Shown: positions 58,401-64,000, numbered from the stretch's first letter. The stretch is 64,000 nt of DNA from Gorsachius magnificus (GCA_034008185.1 CM067085.1:54494602-54558601), one strand, 5' to 3'. Notes: generated by a model not told the origin, from the letters alone. Numbers and translations: made by a program.

Positions 58401-60985
58401 CCATCTGGAAAACCAGCCTGAGGCCAAGAGCAGTTGCTGGCCAGGTCTAATTTTGCGATGCAACCCTTGGACTTCTTAGAATCTACTTCCCGTGCCAGCC
58501 TGATTAGAAGAGAGTAAGGAATTTTGCCGTCTGTGTTGGAGAACAGAGCCCACAGCTTCCCTGCTACTTGACGTCCAGATCTTGCAGAAGATGTACTACT
58601 ACCTCGAATACCATGGAGTTAAATCAACTGTTAAATCAACATTTGGGTAGAATCTGATGTGTCAGCCCATACCTAGGTACTATGTTGGTGCCTCCCAGGA
58701 TTTCATGAGCACACGGAGTTAATCGCATTTGTTTTCATCAGACATACAGAAAGTTTCAGCTCATGAAGCAATGCAGCAGCATTTGACTCAAACACCACCC
58801 AGCTGGGAGCTGAAAGGGGTGCAGAAAGAGCAGATGAATTCAGACCAGGCTCCGTATTGTGGCTCCTGACAGCCGTTACTGTGTGCAATCGGATCCACTT
58901 TTCTCACTGCTCAGGCAGCTTGGGGGTGAGGTGGGTGTCAGGCACTTCCGCAGAAAGAGCTACGCCAAGTGCTACACAGTTATGTGGGAGAAGAGGAAGT
59001 CCTGCACACGGCTGCAAGCACTTCAGCCGTGGACAGACAGGACAAACCGGTACTTGTGAGCCCCTGCACTGGAGAAGTGAGAAACTCTTGCTCTTTTTCA
59101 GCTGCCAGGTGTTTTGTTTCCTCTCTGCTTTCCTCCCGGTGTCTCATAGTGCCAATGGACTCTCCGGTAGTATCTGTGGCCAGGCCTCCGCTGCAATTAA
59201 ACTCTCATGGCTTTCCCTCTGACTGGGCATTTTCTTCCAGGGAAAGGTGAGAAATGTGGCCCGCCTCCAGTTATTGAAAATGGAGACCTTCTCTCCTTCC
59301 CCACGCAAGAATATCCACGAGGTACAACTCTGGAATACAAATGCCCAAGTCTCTATGTCCTGGAAGGATCTGCGTATATCACCTGTACTGATGGGCGGTG
59401 GACAAGCCCCCCAGTTTGCCTAGGTAGGTTGAAGCACGTGCTGTGTGGCCAAAAGCTGTGTGACTGCTCCTGTTGTCTTTTTGTCACATCCTGACGGCAT
59501 CACTTGTGCTGCAGCCCTTGTGCTGCCATACTGGCCGGGCAGATGACCAACGAGTCCTTCTGTTGCCCAGAAGGAGTTTCTTCCTGAAGTTAGCTTGTGT
59601 AGTCCCCTCTGCTGCCTGCTGTCTCTCACCAGCACAATGGGTTTGGGAGGAGGGGAGGTTGGCTGCACCCCGCTGTGTGAGGGGATCACCATCACTGGGC
59701 AGGGCTCCCGAGTGTTCCGGCGTTGGGGGTGCTGCTACGGTCAGCAGGCTGTGAGAGGGGAGGATGGGTCTGAGCACGTAGCAGCGCTGTGGAAATCCTG
59801 GGGTGCATCTGTGACATGGTCATGAGGAAATGACTTTAGAGAAGTGCTGGGCAGAAGGGAAGGAGGGATCTAAAATAAGAGACGGGGAAGTTCCTTGGTC
59901 CGGTCCCCAACCCCGGAAAAGGCTCCATAGCTCTGCGTGGGGTCTCAGCCATGGCCTTTTTTCCCTTGAGCTTGGATAGGAATGTCTTTCCTGTCACAAG
60001 CAACAGAGGGTCAGAGCAAATAGCTGGAAGCATTTTGTGATGTGAAGAACTTCTGTGGGCTCTGGGGGAGAAAACGTTACCTGTGCTGTATCTGTACAAA
60101 GTGATGACACTCTTCCCTTGCCTTTTTCAAGTGGCCTGTACAGCATCTGAAGAAGACATGGACAGGAATAATATTGAGCTGAAATGGATCAGAGGAAGAA
60201 AGTTGTATTCCAGATCGGGTGACTTTATTGAATTTCGGTGTAAAAGAGGCTATTTGGAGGACCCAGCATCACCCCCATTCAGAGCACAGTGTGTGCAGGG
60301 GACGTTAGAATATCCACAGTGCAAGCCAGGCAGTAAGTCATCTCCACTTGCCCACAGCTTAGCCACTGTGTTGTTGCATTTTTAGTGCTGAAGCCGAGGG
60401 GAAAGCCTTTAGCTTTGCTGGGGAAGCGCCTTCTGGGGAGGTAGTAGCCGGGCACCAGGGTGCGGGAGCATCCTGTAAGCTGCAGGCAGTGAGGGGCAGT
60501 GCCCCCAGGAAGCCATTGACTGGCGTACCTGAGCTGGAAAGAGTGCTGGGGAAAGGGCTCTCAGCTGGCACAGAGCATCAGTTGTCTGTGCAGCATGAGG
60601 ACTACAGGGAAATAATGAAAGCACTTTTTGCAGAGGACTGTATATTGCAAGAGAGTGTTATGAAAGATAACAATATTCAACTACAGTCATCAAGCTCATC
60701 AAGAAGGTCCAGCTATCGCACTGGGGATTATATATTTTTTGAATGCAAATGGTGGCACCGACAAGTTTCACACCCTGACAAATTTAGAGCCGAGTGCGTA
60801 GACGGACTGATTGTGTATCCTCAATGTCAATGTAAGTGCTCAGTACCGAGGACACAGGGGGCTGTAGGAAGCCGCTTTTCTGAAATTGGCCGTCCACTGC
60901 TCTAAGAAACCACTGCAGTGTGTCACGCTTGGTCTTCACGCCTTTTCCCCTTTTTTCTCTTTACACTACAGGGATATTTGGATAA
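21890..60985 (+). CDS. CFH: Complement factor H, complete gene: 24 coding exons, 21 CCP domains
   Basis: Factor H is a plasma glycoprotein that restrains the alternative complement pathway. It binds C3b, speeds decay of the C3bBb convertase, serves as cofactor for factor I, and recognises host sialic acid and glycosaminoglycans. Joining exons 21890-21950 through 60972-60985 gives 3951 nt, 1316 residues plus stop, with no internal stop and GT-AG at every junction. Residues 1-20 are a signal peptide; 21-1312 are 21 CCP domains, each normally with four Cys and a late Trp. Domains 1-20 can be paired in order with human CCP1-20 (human protein 1231 residues, 20 CCPs). Exon boundaries are phase 1 except the CCP2 split, and CCP2 exon sizes (106 and 77 nt) match mammals. 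Oddities: an extra CCP20-like domain (CCP21), a tiny final exon, altered cysteines in CCP6 and CCP15. Assignment is firm; expression and splicing are untested. Confidence 0.95.
24364..24945 (-). mobile_element. Solo LTR of a bird endogenous retrovirus, copy B (CFH intron 1)
   Basis: A 582-bp LTR of the same broad type and orientation as copy A. Plus-strand ends are TGTCATGG and CCAGCACA; shared internal blocks include GAGATAAAGACAGTTTAATAA, the GAGCATGATGT.ATATGGTAT block and the terminal CTCTATCCCAGCC block. The middle is diverged from copy A. Flanking pentamers ATTTT (24359-24363) and ACTTT (24946-24950) differ at one base, suggesting a 5-bp target duplication. It is antisense to CFH and carries no viral genes. 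Confidence 0.85.
26422..26607 (+). CDS. CFH: CFH exon 2: CCP1
   Basis: Residues 21-82. The domain begins ACKEPPPRR, has YRCRPGY around Cys2 and ends in the fourth Cys at AEC. PPRR, YP.GTQ and Y.CRPGY are shared with mammalian CCP1, part of the C3b-binding, factor I cofactor region. Flanked by TTTTCAG and GTAAGT. The 1.84-kb intron that follows has no recognisable repeat. Confidence 0.95.
28418..28438 (+). repeat. Run of 21 T in the CFH exon 3 acceptor tract
   Basis: Twenty-one consecutive T, preceded by more T-rich sequence, form the polypyrimidine tract of the exon 3 acceptor (ACCAG at 28439-28443). Homopolymers of this length are usually length-polymorphic. Confidence 0.9.
28444..28549 (+). 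CDS. CFH: CFH exon 3: first half of CCP2
   Basis: Residues about 83-118: [17 protein letters not shown], then the Cys2 region YRCNDG. The exon is 106 nt, the same size as the mammalian exon 3, and ends in phase 2 (GG|GTAATA). Because 106 is not a multiple of three, skipping exon 3 alone would break the frame. The 1.32-kb intron that follows has no gene or repeat I can name. Confidence 0.95.
29873..29949 (+). CDS. CFH: CFH exon 4: second half of CCP2
   Basis: Residues about 118-143, completing CCP2 with [13 protein letters not shown] and [11 protein letters not shown], very close to the mammalian sequence. It is 77 nt, the mammalian exon 4 size. The acceptor (ATTTGGTAAG) has a weaker pyrimidine tract than its neighbours. 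The 1.76-kb intron that follows contains a degraded CR1 scrap at about 31390. Confidence 0.93.
31390..31470 (-). mobile_element. CR1 LINE 3'-end scrap (CFH intron 4)
   Basis: GATCATAGGATATTTAGATT.GG.GAGACCTCAGGAGGT..TCTAGTTCA is the reverse complement of a CR1-type 3' tail with substitutions. The right limit is approximate. Confidence 0.65.
31705..31899 (+). CDS. CFH: CFH exon 5: CCP3
   Basis: Residues 144-208. [15 protein letters not shown] matches the mammalian VVKCLPV.APENGKI start of CCP3 in the regulatory region. FGQVVNFEC holds Cys2 and [11 protein letters not shown] ends the domain. Acceptor TTTTCCAG, donor GTAAAA. The 5.25-kb intron that follows is the largest in the gene and is mostly CR1 sequence in minus orientation. 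Confidence 0.95.
32405..33120 (-). mobile_element. Old, degraded CR1 LINE fragment (CFH intron 5)
   Basis: Reads as a diverged reverse complement of the CR1 3' third. The 3' tail lies near 32405-32470 (ACTCACAGAATAGGTT), followed by blocks parallel to the intact copy at 33700-34400, such as CTGGGTAATCTATTCCAATG and CAGTAGAGGGGAAGGATCACCTC. Many substitutions and indels show it is older than the next element. No open reading frame survives. Limits are approximate. Confidence 0.8.
33727..35160 (-). pseudogene. CR1 ORF2 reverse transcriptase segment
   Basis: An open stretch of 477 codons read minus from 35160. It contains RT landmarks: a [13 protein letters not shown] block, [14 protein letters not shown], the catalytic FADD box (LSKFADDTK), and the C-terminal [17 protein letters not shown] region typical of CR1. 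In an intact element it would be the 3' half of ORF2, continuous with the endonuclease. Here a frame break near 35160-35263 separates it from the linker, so it is part of a dead or nearly dead copy. Confidence 0.88.
35263..35607 (-). pseudogene. CR1 ORF2 linker between endonuclease and RT
   Basis: About 114 codons rich in Lys and Arg, including [20 protein letters not shown] and [13 protein letters not shown], the conserved segment just before the CR1 RT domain. It is in a different frame from its neighbours on both sides, which shows small indels in this copy. Confidence 0.82.
35604..36731 (-). pseudogene. CR1 ORF2 apurinic/apyrimidinic-type endonuclease segment
   Basis: An open stretch of 375 codons with endonuclease signatures: [14 protein letters not shown] near the start, [36 protein letters not shown] and the C-terminal SDHVLVEL. 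This enzyme nicks target DNA for target-primed reverse transcription. The frame closes at 35604, four bases into the linker frame, so the ORF2 polyprotein is interrupted. The first 100 or so codons before YTNARS are less certain. Confidence 0.87.
37152..37322 (+). CDS. CFH: CFH exon 6: CCP4
   Basis: Residues 209-265, starting [14 protein letters not shown] with [22 protein letters not shown], very like mammalian CCP4 (C.EGY.YSERGDA.CTESGW). Last of the four N-terminal regulatory domains. Acceptor AATTTCAG, donor GTTAGC. The 2.64-kb intron that follows shows no recognisable repeat or gene. Confidence 0.95.
39960..40139 (+). CDS. CFH: CFH exon 7: CCP5
   Basis: Residues 266-325. [14 protein letters not shown] opens the domain, IQCNPGYHF holds Cys2, and [11 protein letters not shown] ends it. 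IPNG and the late GW.P.P.C pattern agree with mammalian CCP5. Acceptor TTATTTAG, donor GTAAGT. The 1.49-kb intron that follows has an A/T-rich stretch around 40670-40760 and nothing else I can name. Confidence 0.94.
41628..41828 (+). CDS. CFH: CFH exon 8: CCP6, with two extra cysteines
   Basis: Residues 326-392. [14 protein letters not shown] matches the mammalian LKPCDYP.I start, and YFP with TPSG are also shared, so the CCP6 assignment is secure. The Cys2 site reads DYCCNDGY (two adjacent Cys) and another Cys occurs in [10 protein letters not shown], giving six Cys instead of four. Acceptor TATTTCAAG, donor GTAAGT. The 0.75-kb intron that follows is unremarkable. Confidence 0.94.
42578..42757 (+). 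CDS. CFH: CFH exon 9: CCP7
   Basis: Residues 393-452. [13 protein letters not shown] corresponds to the mammalian RKC...LENGY start; YVCNDDYY holds Cys2 and [10 protein letters not shown] ends it. In mammals CCP6-8 bind heparin, C-reactive protein and several microbes; that role here is by homology. Acceptor TTCTCTAG, donor GTGAGT. The 1.62-kb intron that follows has no recognisable repeat, and I could not identify an FHL-1-type alternative terminal exon in it. Confidence 0.94.
44379..44555 (+). CDS. CFH: CFH exon 10: CCP8
   Basis: Residues 453-511. [13 protein letters not shown] opens the domain; [18 protein letters not shown] parallels the mammalian CCP8 sequence LKEKAKYQCKLGYVTADG. Ends [10 protein letters not shown]. 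Acceptor TCTTTCAG, donor GTGAGT. The 1.09-kb intron that follows has nothing recognisable. Confidence 0.95.
45646..45825 (+). CDS. CFH: CFH exon 11: CCP9
   Basis: Residues 512-571. Begins [29 protein letters not shown] fits mammalian CCP9 (LNDTLDYECHDGYES). Potential N-glycosylation sites NKT and NLT. Ends [10 protein letters not shown]. Acceptor TCTACAG, donor GTGAAT. The following intron is only 154 bp. Confidence 0.94.
45980..46153 (+). CDS. CFH: CFH exon 12: CCP10
   Basis: Residues 572-629. [13 protein letters not shown] starts the domain; [14 protein letters not shown] and TQCYYFGW are close to mammalian CCP10 (KDQYKVGEVLKFSC, VQCYHFG). Acceptor TTTATAG, donor GTAATT. The 1.33-kb intron that follows has a T run near 47142-47158 and no gene. 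Confidence 0.95.
47486..47668 (+). CDS. CFH: CFH exon 13: CCP11
   Basis: Residues 630-690. [14 protein letters not shown] and [13 protein letters not shown] match the mammalian CCP11 pattern (SCGPPPELLNGNV, EEYGHSE.VEYYC). Ends [12 protein letters not shown]. Acceptor GATTTCAG, donor GTAATC. The 2.89-kb intron that follows holds an A/T-rich stretch (about 47860-48010) and a 5'-truncated CR1 at 49776. Confidence 0.95.
49776..50283 (+). mobile_element. 5'-truncated CR1 LINE (CFH intron 13)
   Basis: About 508 bp, the 3' end of a CR1 in sense orientation with CFH. A 138-codon open stretch (49779-50195) encodes the ORF2 C terminus ([17 protein letters not shown] and [17 protein letters not shown]), followed by the short 3'UTR and the terminal TATGATTCTATGA. 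By eye its product differs from the copy at 33633-34140 at only about five residues, so both are young members of one subfamily. It cannot move on its own. Confidence 0.92.
50560..50742 (+). CDS. CFH: CFH exon 14: CCP12
   Basis: Residues 691-751. [14 protein letters not shown] opens the domain; HGDEVIYGC holds Cys2; [11 protein letters not shown] closes it. This domain and the next are less like their mammalian partners, so the pairing rests mainly on order. The Cys2-Cys3 loop is Lys-rich (SKKKKIK). Acceptor CTCAACAG, donor GTAATC. The 1.37-kb intron that follows has nothing recognisable. Confidence 0.9.
52114..52296 (+). CDS. CFH: CFH exon 15: CCP13
   Basis: Residues 752-812. [39 protein letters not shown]: four Cys and the late Trp are present, but the domain is short in the Cys2-Cys3 loop, as in the atypical mammalian CCP13. 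SKRKKETG makes a basic patch. Acceptor TTTGTTCAG, donor GTATGT. The 1.28-kb intron that follows holds pyrimidine-rich stretches but no gene. Confidence 0.9.
53573..53752 (+). CDS. CFH: CFH exon 16: CCP14
   Basis: Residues 813-872. [15 protein letters not shown] and [15 protein letters not shown] match mammalian CCP14 (LCPPPPQIPNS, ITCKDGRWQSIPLCV). Acceptor GTGTCCTTAG, donor GTCAGT (a weaker donor). The 1.5-kb intron that follows is AT-rich without recognisable elements. Confidence 0.93.
55248..55454 (+). CDS. CFH: CFH exon 17: CCP15, atypical cysteines
   Basis: Residues 873-941, the longest CCP exon (207 nt). [19 protein letters not shown] carries two Cys where one is usual. The Cys2 slot reads FKYVSRSGY, with Ser (TCT) instead of Cys. 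Cys3 (ITC) and Cys4 (MC) are normal, and [12 protein letters not shown] resembles mammalian CCP15 (CYMGKWSSPPQC). The total is still four Cys but the normal Cys2-Cys4 bond cannot form. Potential N-glycan at NWT. Acceptor TTTTCTAG, donor GTAATA. The 591-bp intron that follows is unremarkable. Confidence 0.92.
56046..56222 (+). CDS. CFH: CFH exon 18: CCP16
   Basis: Residues 942-1000. [30 protein letters not shown] and [11 protein letters not shown] show a regular CCP; NWT is a potential N-glycan site. At 177 nt it is the first of three successive exons of identical length. Acceptor CTTTTCAG, donor GTATGG. The 656-bp intron that follows has no recognisable element. Confidence 0.93.
56879..57055 (+). 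CDS. CFH: CFH exon 19: CCP17
   Basis: Residues 1001-1059. [27 protein letters not shown] and [14 protein letters not shown] and the R.QYEC region also resemble mammalian CCP18, so CCP17 and CCP18 assignments could be swapped or the pair could be a local duplication. Acceptor TTTTCAG, donor GTAGGA. The 954-bp intron that follows is clearly more GC-rich than upstream introns; a Cys-rich ORF in it is not a CCP. Confidence 0.92.
58010..58186 (+). CDS. CFH: CFH exon 20: CCP18
   Basis: Residues 1060-1118. [44 protein letters not shown] is a potential N-glycan site, and [11 protein letters not shown] is close to mammalian CCP18 (NGNWTEPPQCK). It shares length and the RYLPG motif with the preceding exon. 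Acceptor TCTTTTCAG, donor GTAATT. The 1.05-kb intron that follows has no recognisable element. Confidence 0.93.
59241..59423 (+). CDS. CFH: CFH exon 21: CCP19
   Basis: Residues 1119-1179. [19 protein letters not shown] and [23 protein letters not shown] are very close to mammalian CCP19 (GKCGPPPPIDNGDITSFP, YQLEGNKRITC.NGQW). CCP19 makes the main C3d contact of the C-terminal recognition unit. Acceptor TTCTTCCAG, donor GTAGGT. The 708-bp intron that follows is GC-rich with no gene seen. Confidence 0.96.
   Translation, partial: GKVRNVARLQLLKMETFSPSPRKNIHEVQLWNTNAQVSMSWKDLRISPVLMGGGQAPQFA
60132..60332 (+). CDS. CFH: CFH exon 22: CCP20
   Basis: Residues 1180-1246. [19 protein letters not shown] then [21 protein letters not shown] align with mammalian CCP20 ([28 protein letters not shown]), keeping the Trp, basic residues and LYSR involved in sialic acid, heparin and C3d binding. 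Ends LEYPQCKPG. Unlike mammals there is no stop in this exon: it ends at a consensus donor (GCA|GTAAGT) in phase 1. Reading through the donor would add about 17 residues before a stop. The 301-bp intron leads to a further CCP exon. Confidence 0.95.
60634..60831 (+). CDS. CFH: CFH exon 23: extra C-terminal domain CCP21 (diverged CCP20 copy)
   Basis: Residues 1247-1312. [45 protein letters not shown]. It shares with CCP20 the position of all four Cys, NNI.L, Y.R/S-G-D, FRA.CV.G and YPQC, plus exon phase 1-1 and near-equal length (198 versus 201 nt), which points to tandem exon duplication. The W....KLYSR segment has become a Ser-rich [11 protein letters not shown] stretch. Acceptor CTTTTTGCAG, donor AAT|GTAAGT. 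If the donor is not used, the frame runs to a stop at about 60905. A third possibility is use as the C terminus of a separate isoform. Confidence 0.9.
60972..60985 (+). CDS. CFH: CFH exon 24: last coding bases (WIFG, stop)
   Basis: After a strong acceptor (pyrimidine-rich tract then ACTACAG), the phase 1 frame reads tryptophan (split codon), Ile, Phe, Gly, then TAA at 60983-60985. The joined coding length is then exactly 3951 nt. The donor/acceptor pair and 140-bp intron are convincing, but a coding exon this short cannot be proven without transcripts. Confidence 0.75.
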
Positions 60986-61285
60986 ATGGGAATGGCATGA
61001 AGGAGCCCAGCTGTAGAAATGGAAGATCCCTCAACCGACCCAGTGATTTGAGCTCAGTGTTTCCCGGTGTTTCCCGTTTTGCTGTGCTTCGTTTGCAGCT
61101 TAGCCAATGTTCTGTCTTGGAATTTGTTACTTTTTCTCTTTTTATTATTGACGTTTTATCGGAAGGTTTTTCATTTTATCCATTCTATATTGATCGCACT
61201 GTCATTTTTACGTACAATTGTGTCCTGAAATAGGCTGGCTTTGGTGGCATACTAAGACAAGAATTAAAGCCCACAGGTAGTTTGA
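60986..61285 (+). other. CFH: CFH presumed 3'UTR
   Basis: Non-coding sequence after the stop codon, T-rich toward its end, up to about 20 bp past the ATTAAA signal. The cleavage site is estimated from signal position only. Confidence 0.6.
61263..61268 (+). promoter_or_regulatory. CFH: Putative CFH poly(A) signal (ATTAAA)
   Basis: ATTAAA about 280 bp after the stop codon, followed downstream by GT- and T-containing sequence (TAGTTTGATT, GTGTGTTTGG). It is the first good signal after the stop. Confidence 0.55.
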
Positions 61286-61439
61286 TTATCAGCAAGTAGA
61301 GTGTGTTTGGCCTTGTCTGTTCCTAGCTTCTTCTCTGTGTCCTTGCCTGGAAACTGCCCTGGAGTCATGGCAGAGGTGAGTGTCCTGACTGCCTGATCAG
61401 GATGAGCAAGTGAGTGCAGTCTCCTTTAAATGGCTCAGG

Positions 61440-62280
61440 GAAGTCTCTAGATCACAGACCCAGTTCTTGTGGGGGATTTGAGCATCCCTGACATTTGCTG
61501 GAAGAGCAAGATGTTGGAATGCAAGTAATTGGGATTTGTGGAGGGAGGCGGGATTGACTTCTTCGTCCAGGTTCTGGATGGGCAAATCTGTATAGCACAC
61601 ATCTCCATCTTCTGTTCATTAACAAGGAAGAACTGTCTGGGATTTTGGAAATCAATGGCAACCCTTTATGTGGTGACCATGAATTAATGGAGTTCATGAT
61701 TCAGAGGGGAGAAAAGCAAGTAGCAGAGCACAAATCATGCACCTTACAAGAGCAGATTTTTGGCTTATTTAGGAAACTAATAGGTGGACTGCTTGGCAGT
61801 CATAGACGAGTCCAGAAAAGCTTACAGGTCTTAAAGGACAGAATCTTCCAAGCAGTAGAATATCTGATTCTCGTGCTCAAGAGGAAAAACACATTTATCA
61901 GGATTCTGGCTTGACTAATCAGGGACCCTGCATAGATTTCCGAAACAGAAAAGAAATCCATGTACGGGAGATTGAGGCAAGAACAGGCTACGAGGTGAAC
62001 TGTCCATGGCATTACTTTGGCACATATATGGATAGTGTTAGGAAAGCTGAAGCTCACCTCGAGTGACCCTTGCAAGGAACATCAAGGGTAACAAGAAAAT
62101 ATTCTATGACTACACTATCACTAAATCAATAAAAGGAAAATAAAAAATGTGTCCTGTCACTGTATGGGGTAGGTGATTTAGTGACAGCATCCCCACATGA
62201 AGCTGAAGTATTCAATTAATTCTTTGCCTCAATGTTCATCAACAAGATGCTGTCTTCATTTCTGTAATACATCCCATCCT
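61440..62280 (+). mobile_element. Decayed CR1-like LINE, ORF2 fragment
   Basis: Translated in shifting frames, this stretch tracks the CR1 ORF2 of the intact copy. VGDLSIPDICWKS (about 61467-61505) matches [22 protein letters not shown] and NIKGNKKIFYDY (about 62035-62120) match VRKAKAQLE and [25 protein letters not shown] then FFASMF (about 62175-62240) match the [20 protein letters not shown] segment. Many stops, frame shifts and an unaligned middle show an old insertion. It starts about 150 bp beyond the CFH poly(A) signal. Confidence 0.75.
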
Positions 62281-64000
62281 GTCCTCTGCTCACAGATGAA
62301 TGTCCAGCGTTATGTGTACATCCAGAGGAAGTGGGGGGGCTAAAGGATCTCAAAGACTTGGCCATGCTCTTTGAAAGCTACTGCAGCTGTTTTTCTGTAG
62401 CACTGCCCTTGGTCATGCAGTGCTGGGGATGTAACGCTCATAAGGAAAGAACCCTTGGGCCCTACAGAAAGCAAAAACATTTGCATTACTTGAATTTTGT
62501 TCTAGCTTAGTGTTGTTTCTCTCTGTATCTAGTGGGAAGGCATGCCAAATTAGCAGAGGTAAAACAAAGAAAAGCCTATTTAAGTAAGTTATCTCTTCCT
62601 TTTGGTAATAGAATTAAGAGTTCGATTTCCAAATCATAATCCAAGCATTTCCTGTCTCTCAATGTTTTTACCTTAGTGCATAGTAGAATTCCTTCCTTTT
62701 TAGGAAAACAGGCAAAATATACTCACTTTTGAATATATCTTTCTTTTAATAAGTGAAGGCAGCATGAGTTTTAATAATGGAATGATTCTTAATGTCTTGA
62801 TTAAAAAAGACAGTATGGATTTAATAATATTTATTCATTGCCAGTAATGATTTTTTTTTTTTTAATCTTTATTATTTGTCTTGTGAAGCAACAAACAGCT
62901 TGTGAAGCTCTTTTTCTCTTAGCATGCTTGCTCAGTGAAAATAGCGATCAGGGTACAGAGCTGCTCTTCATAGAAAATTATACACCTTTTCCCTTGGTGG
63001 TTTGTTGAGGTTTGGGGACTGCAACAGAAAGGCACTTTATGTTAAGAATGTAAGTATCTAGTTCTATTATATTTCTATTTCTGTTTGCATCTTATTTTAT
63101 AGAATACACATCCTCAACAACCTAACTAACTAGTAGGTCTCTCCATTGGCCAGCATTTTAGCTGACAATACTATTTGTCTCAATTTCACAGAAATATAGA
63201 TATCCATATTCCACTGTGAAGCCAGCGTATATTCTTTCAAGAAGATCATGATATTTATTTCCATTATCAAATGAGGTGGCAGTCGCCATTTCCCTGATGG
63301 TGGAAGTGCATCTATTTTCAAGAAACTCAGCATCACTCAAATCATCTCAAATTTATACCCAACTAGTGGCTGCAATTTTTTTCATGATCAAGATAAATGA
63401 GGAAAGGCTTTTGCATTTTTAAAGGTAATATTTCCATCTGATAATTTGATGTAGGATTTGATCTTTTCTTGATTGCTGGTTTGCTCTCTGTCTGACAGGC
63501 TCTCTGATGCCAGCAAGGAGCTCTTTGCTTTGTGATCACCTTGACTTGGTTATTTTATCCAGGACCAGAGCAGGTAAATTACCTGTTTGTCAGCATGTTT
63601 CAGGTATGTTTGAAAGATACATGTATATTTCCAGTATCACTGAAATAATTTTGTTGACATGTACAGATGGATGCCATATAGTGCTGCTGATACTATTGTT
63701 TGCCCTTGGTTGCAGACATGGTGCGTTTAGATTGATTTAGTTTCCTTTCATTCCCATTGAAAAAAGGAGTGTTTCCTTAGTTCTTTTCTGATCAGAAATG
63801 GAATCCCAAATATTTCTTTTCTTTTTTCTTCTGTAGTTTTGAACACTTTCATATGCATCTAAGACCAGAAAAGAGAAGACTCTGATTCTTTCTTTAAGAT
63901 TCAGGAGAAAGCAAGTGATATTTCTGAGCATGATGATGGGACAGGCACCTCAAGGCTGTGAACTGCTGCCTATCCAGAATTCCCTTTAAAAGCAGTGGGA
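62281..64000. other. Downstream intergenic DNA
   Basis: AT-rich sequence with short ORFs of no recognised family. I looked for CCP exons on both strands, because CFHR genes or F13B follow CFH in mammals, and found none that hold up. The next gene lies outside the window. Confidence 0.5.

Noticed and set aside
63158..63340. Minus-strand ORF with faint CCP-like spacing (FDNGNKYHD, YAGFTVEYGYLYFC)
   Set aside because: Considered as a possible F13B or CFHR exon, but it has only two Cys, no late Trp, no clear splice sites in the right phase, and no convincing similarity.
61300..64000. A CFHR-type gene downstream of CFH
   Set aside because: No CCP signature with splice sites was found on either strand; the only coding-like remnants are CR1 LINE fragments.

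Overview
The window is vertebrate genomic DNA, most likely from a bird. Evidence: near-intact and truncated CR1 LINEs with the CR1 3' end (8-bp ATTCTATG-type repeats), solo LTRs of the TGTCCTGG...CCACGACA type familiar from bird genomes, and gene order KCNT2 - CFH, which matches the tetrapod locus. The LTR type hints at a non-galliform bird, but that is recall, not a search.

Layout. (1) 1-9110 is intron 1 of KCNT2 (SLICK sodium-activated K+ channel), which runs leftward on the minus strand; only its first coding exon (9111-9205) is in the window. (2) About 8.8-9.96 kb is a CpG island carrying the KCNT2 promoter, with two copies of a CCAAT + CATTAGC(A/G)TA module and an octamer. (3) About 10-21.7 kb is AT-rich intergenic DNA with a putative LTR, a CR1 scrap and one clear solo LTR. 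(4) 21.76-61.29 kb is a complete complement factor H gene (CFH) on the plus strand: signal peptide exon plus 23 further exons, all open, with GT-AG boundaries. Domain-encoding exons are phase 1-1, except that CCP2 is split over two exons as in mammals. The joined coding exons sum to 3951 nt (1316 residues plus stop). (5) About 61.4-62.3 kb is a decayed CR1-like LINE; 62.3-64 kb shows no gene. No factor H-related (CFHR) gene is visible up to the window end.

How it works together. KCNT2 and CFH lie head to head about 12.6 kb apart (start codon to start codon) but are functionally unrelated; the proximity is conserved synteny. CFH encodes a secreted string of CCP/sushi domains controlling the alternative complement pathway. 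CCP1-4 (factor I cofactor and decay-accelerating region) and CCP19-20 (C3d and sialic-acid/heparin surface recognition) are recognisable one by one against mammalian factor H.

The most unusual features are an extra C-terminal CCP (CCP21) that is a diverged copy of CCP20, followed by a tiny last exon adding only WIFG; a cysteine rearrangement in CCP15; an extra cysteine pair in CCP6; and two closely similar CR1 copies in opposite orientation that bracket exons 6-13. I found no prokaryotic-type system, CRISPR array, tRNA or rRNA.
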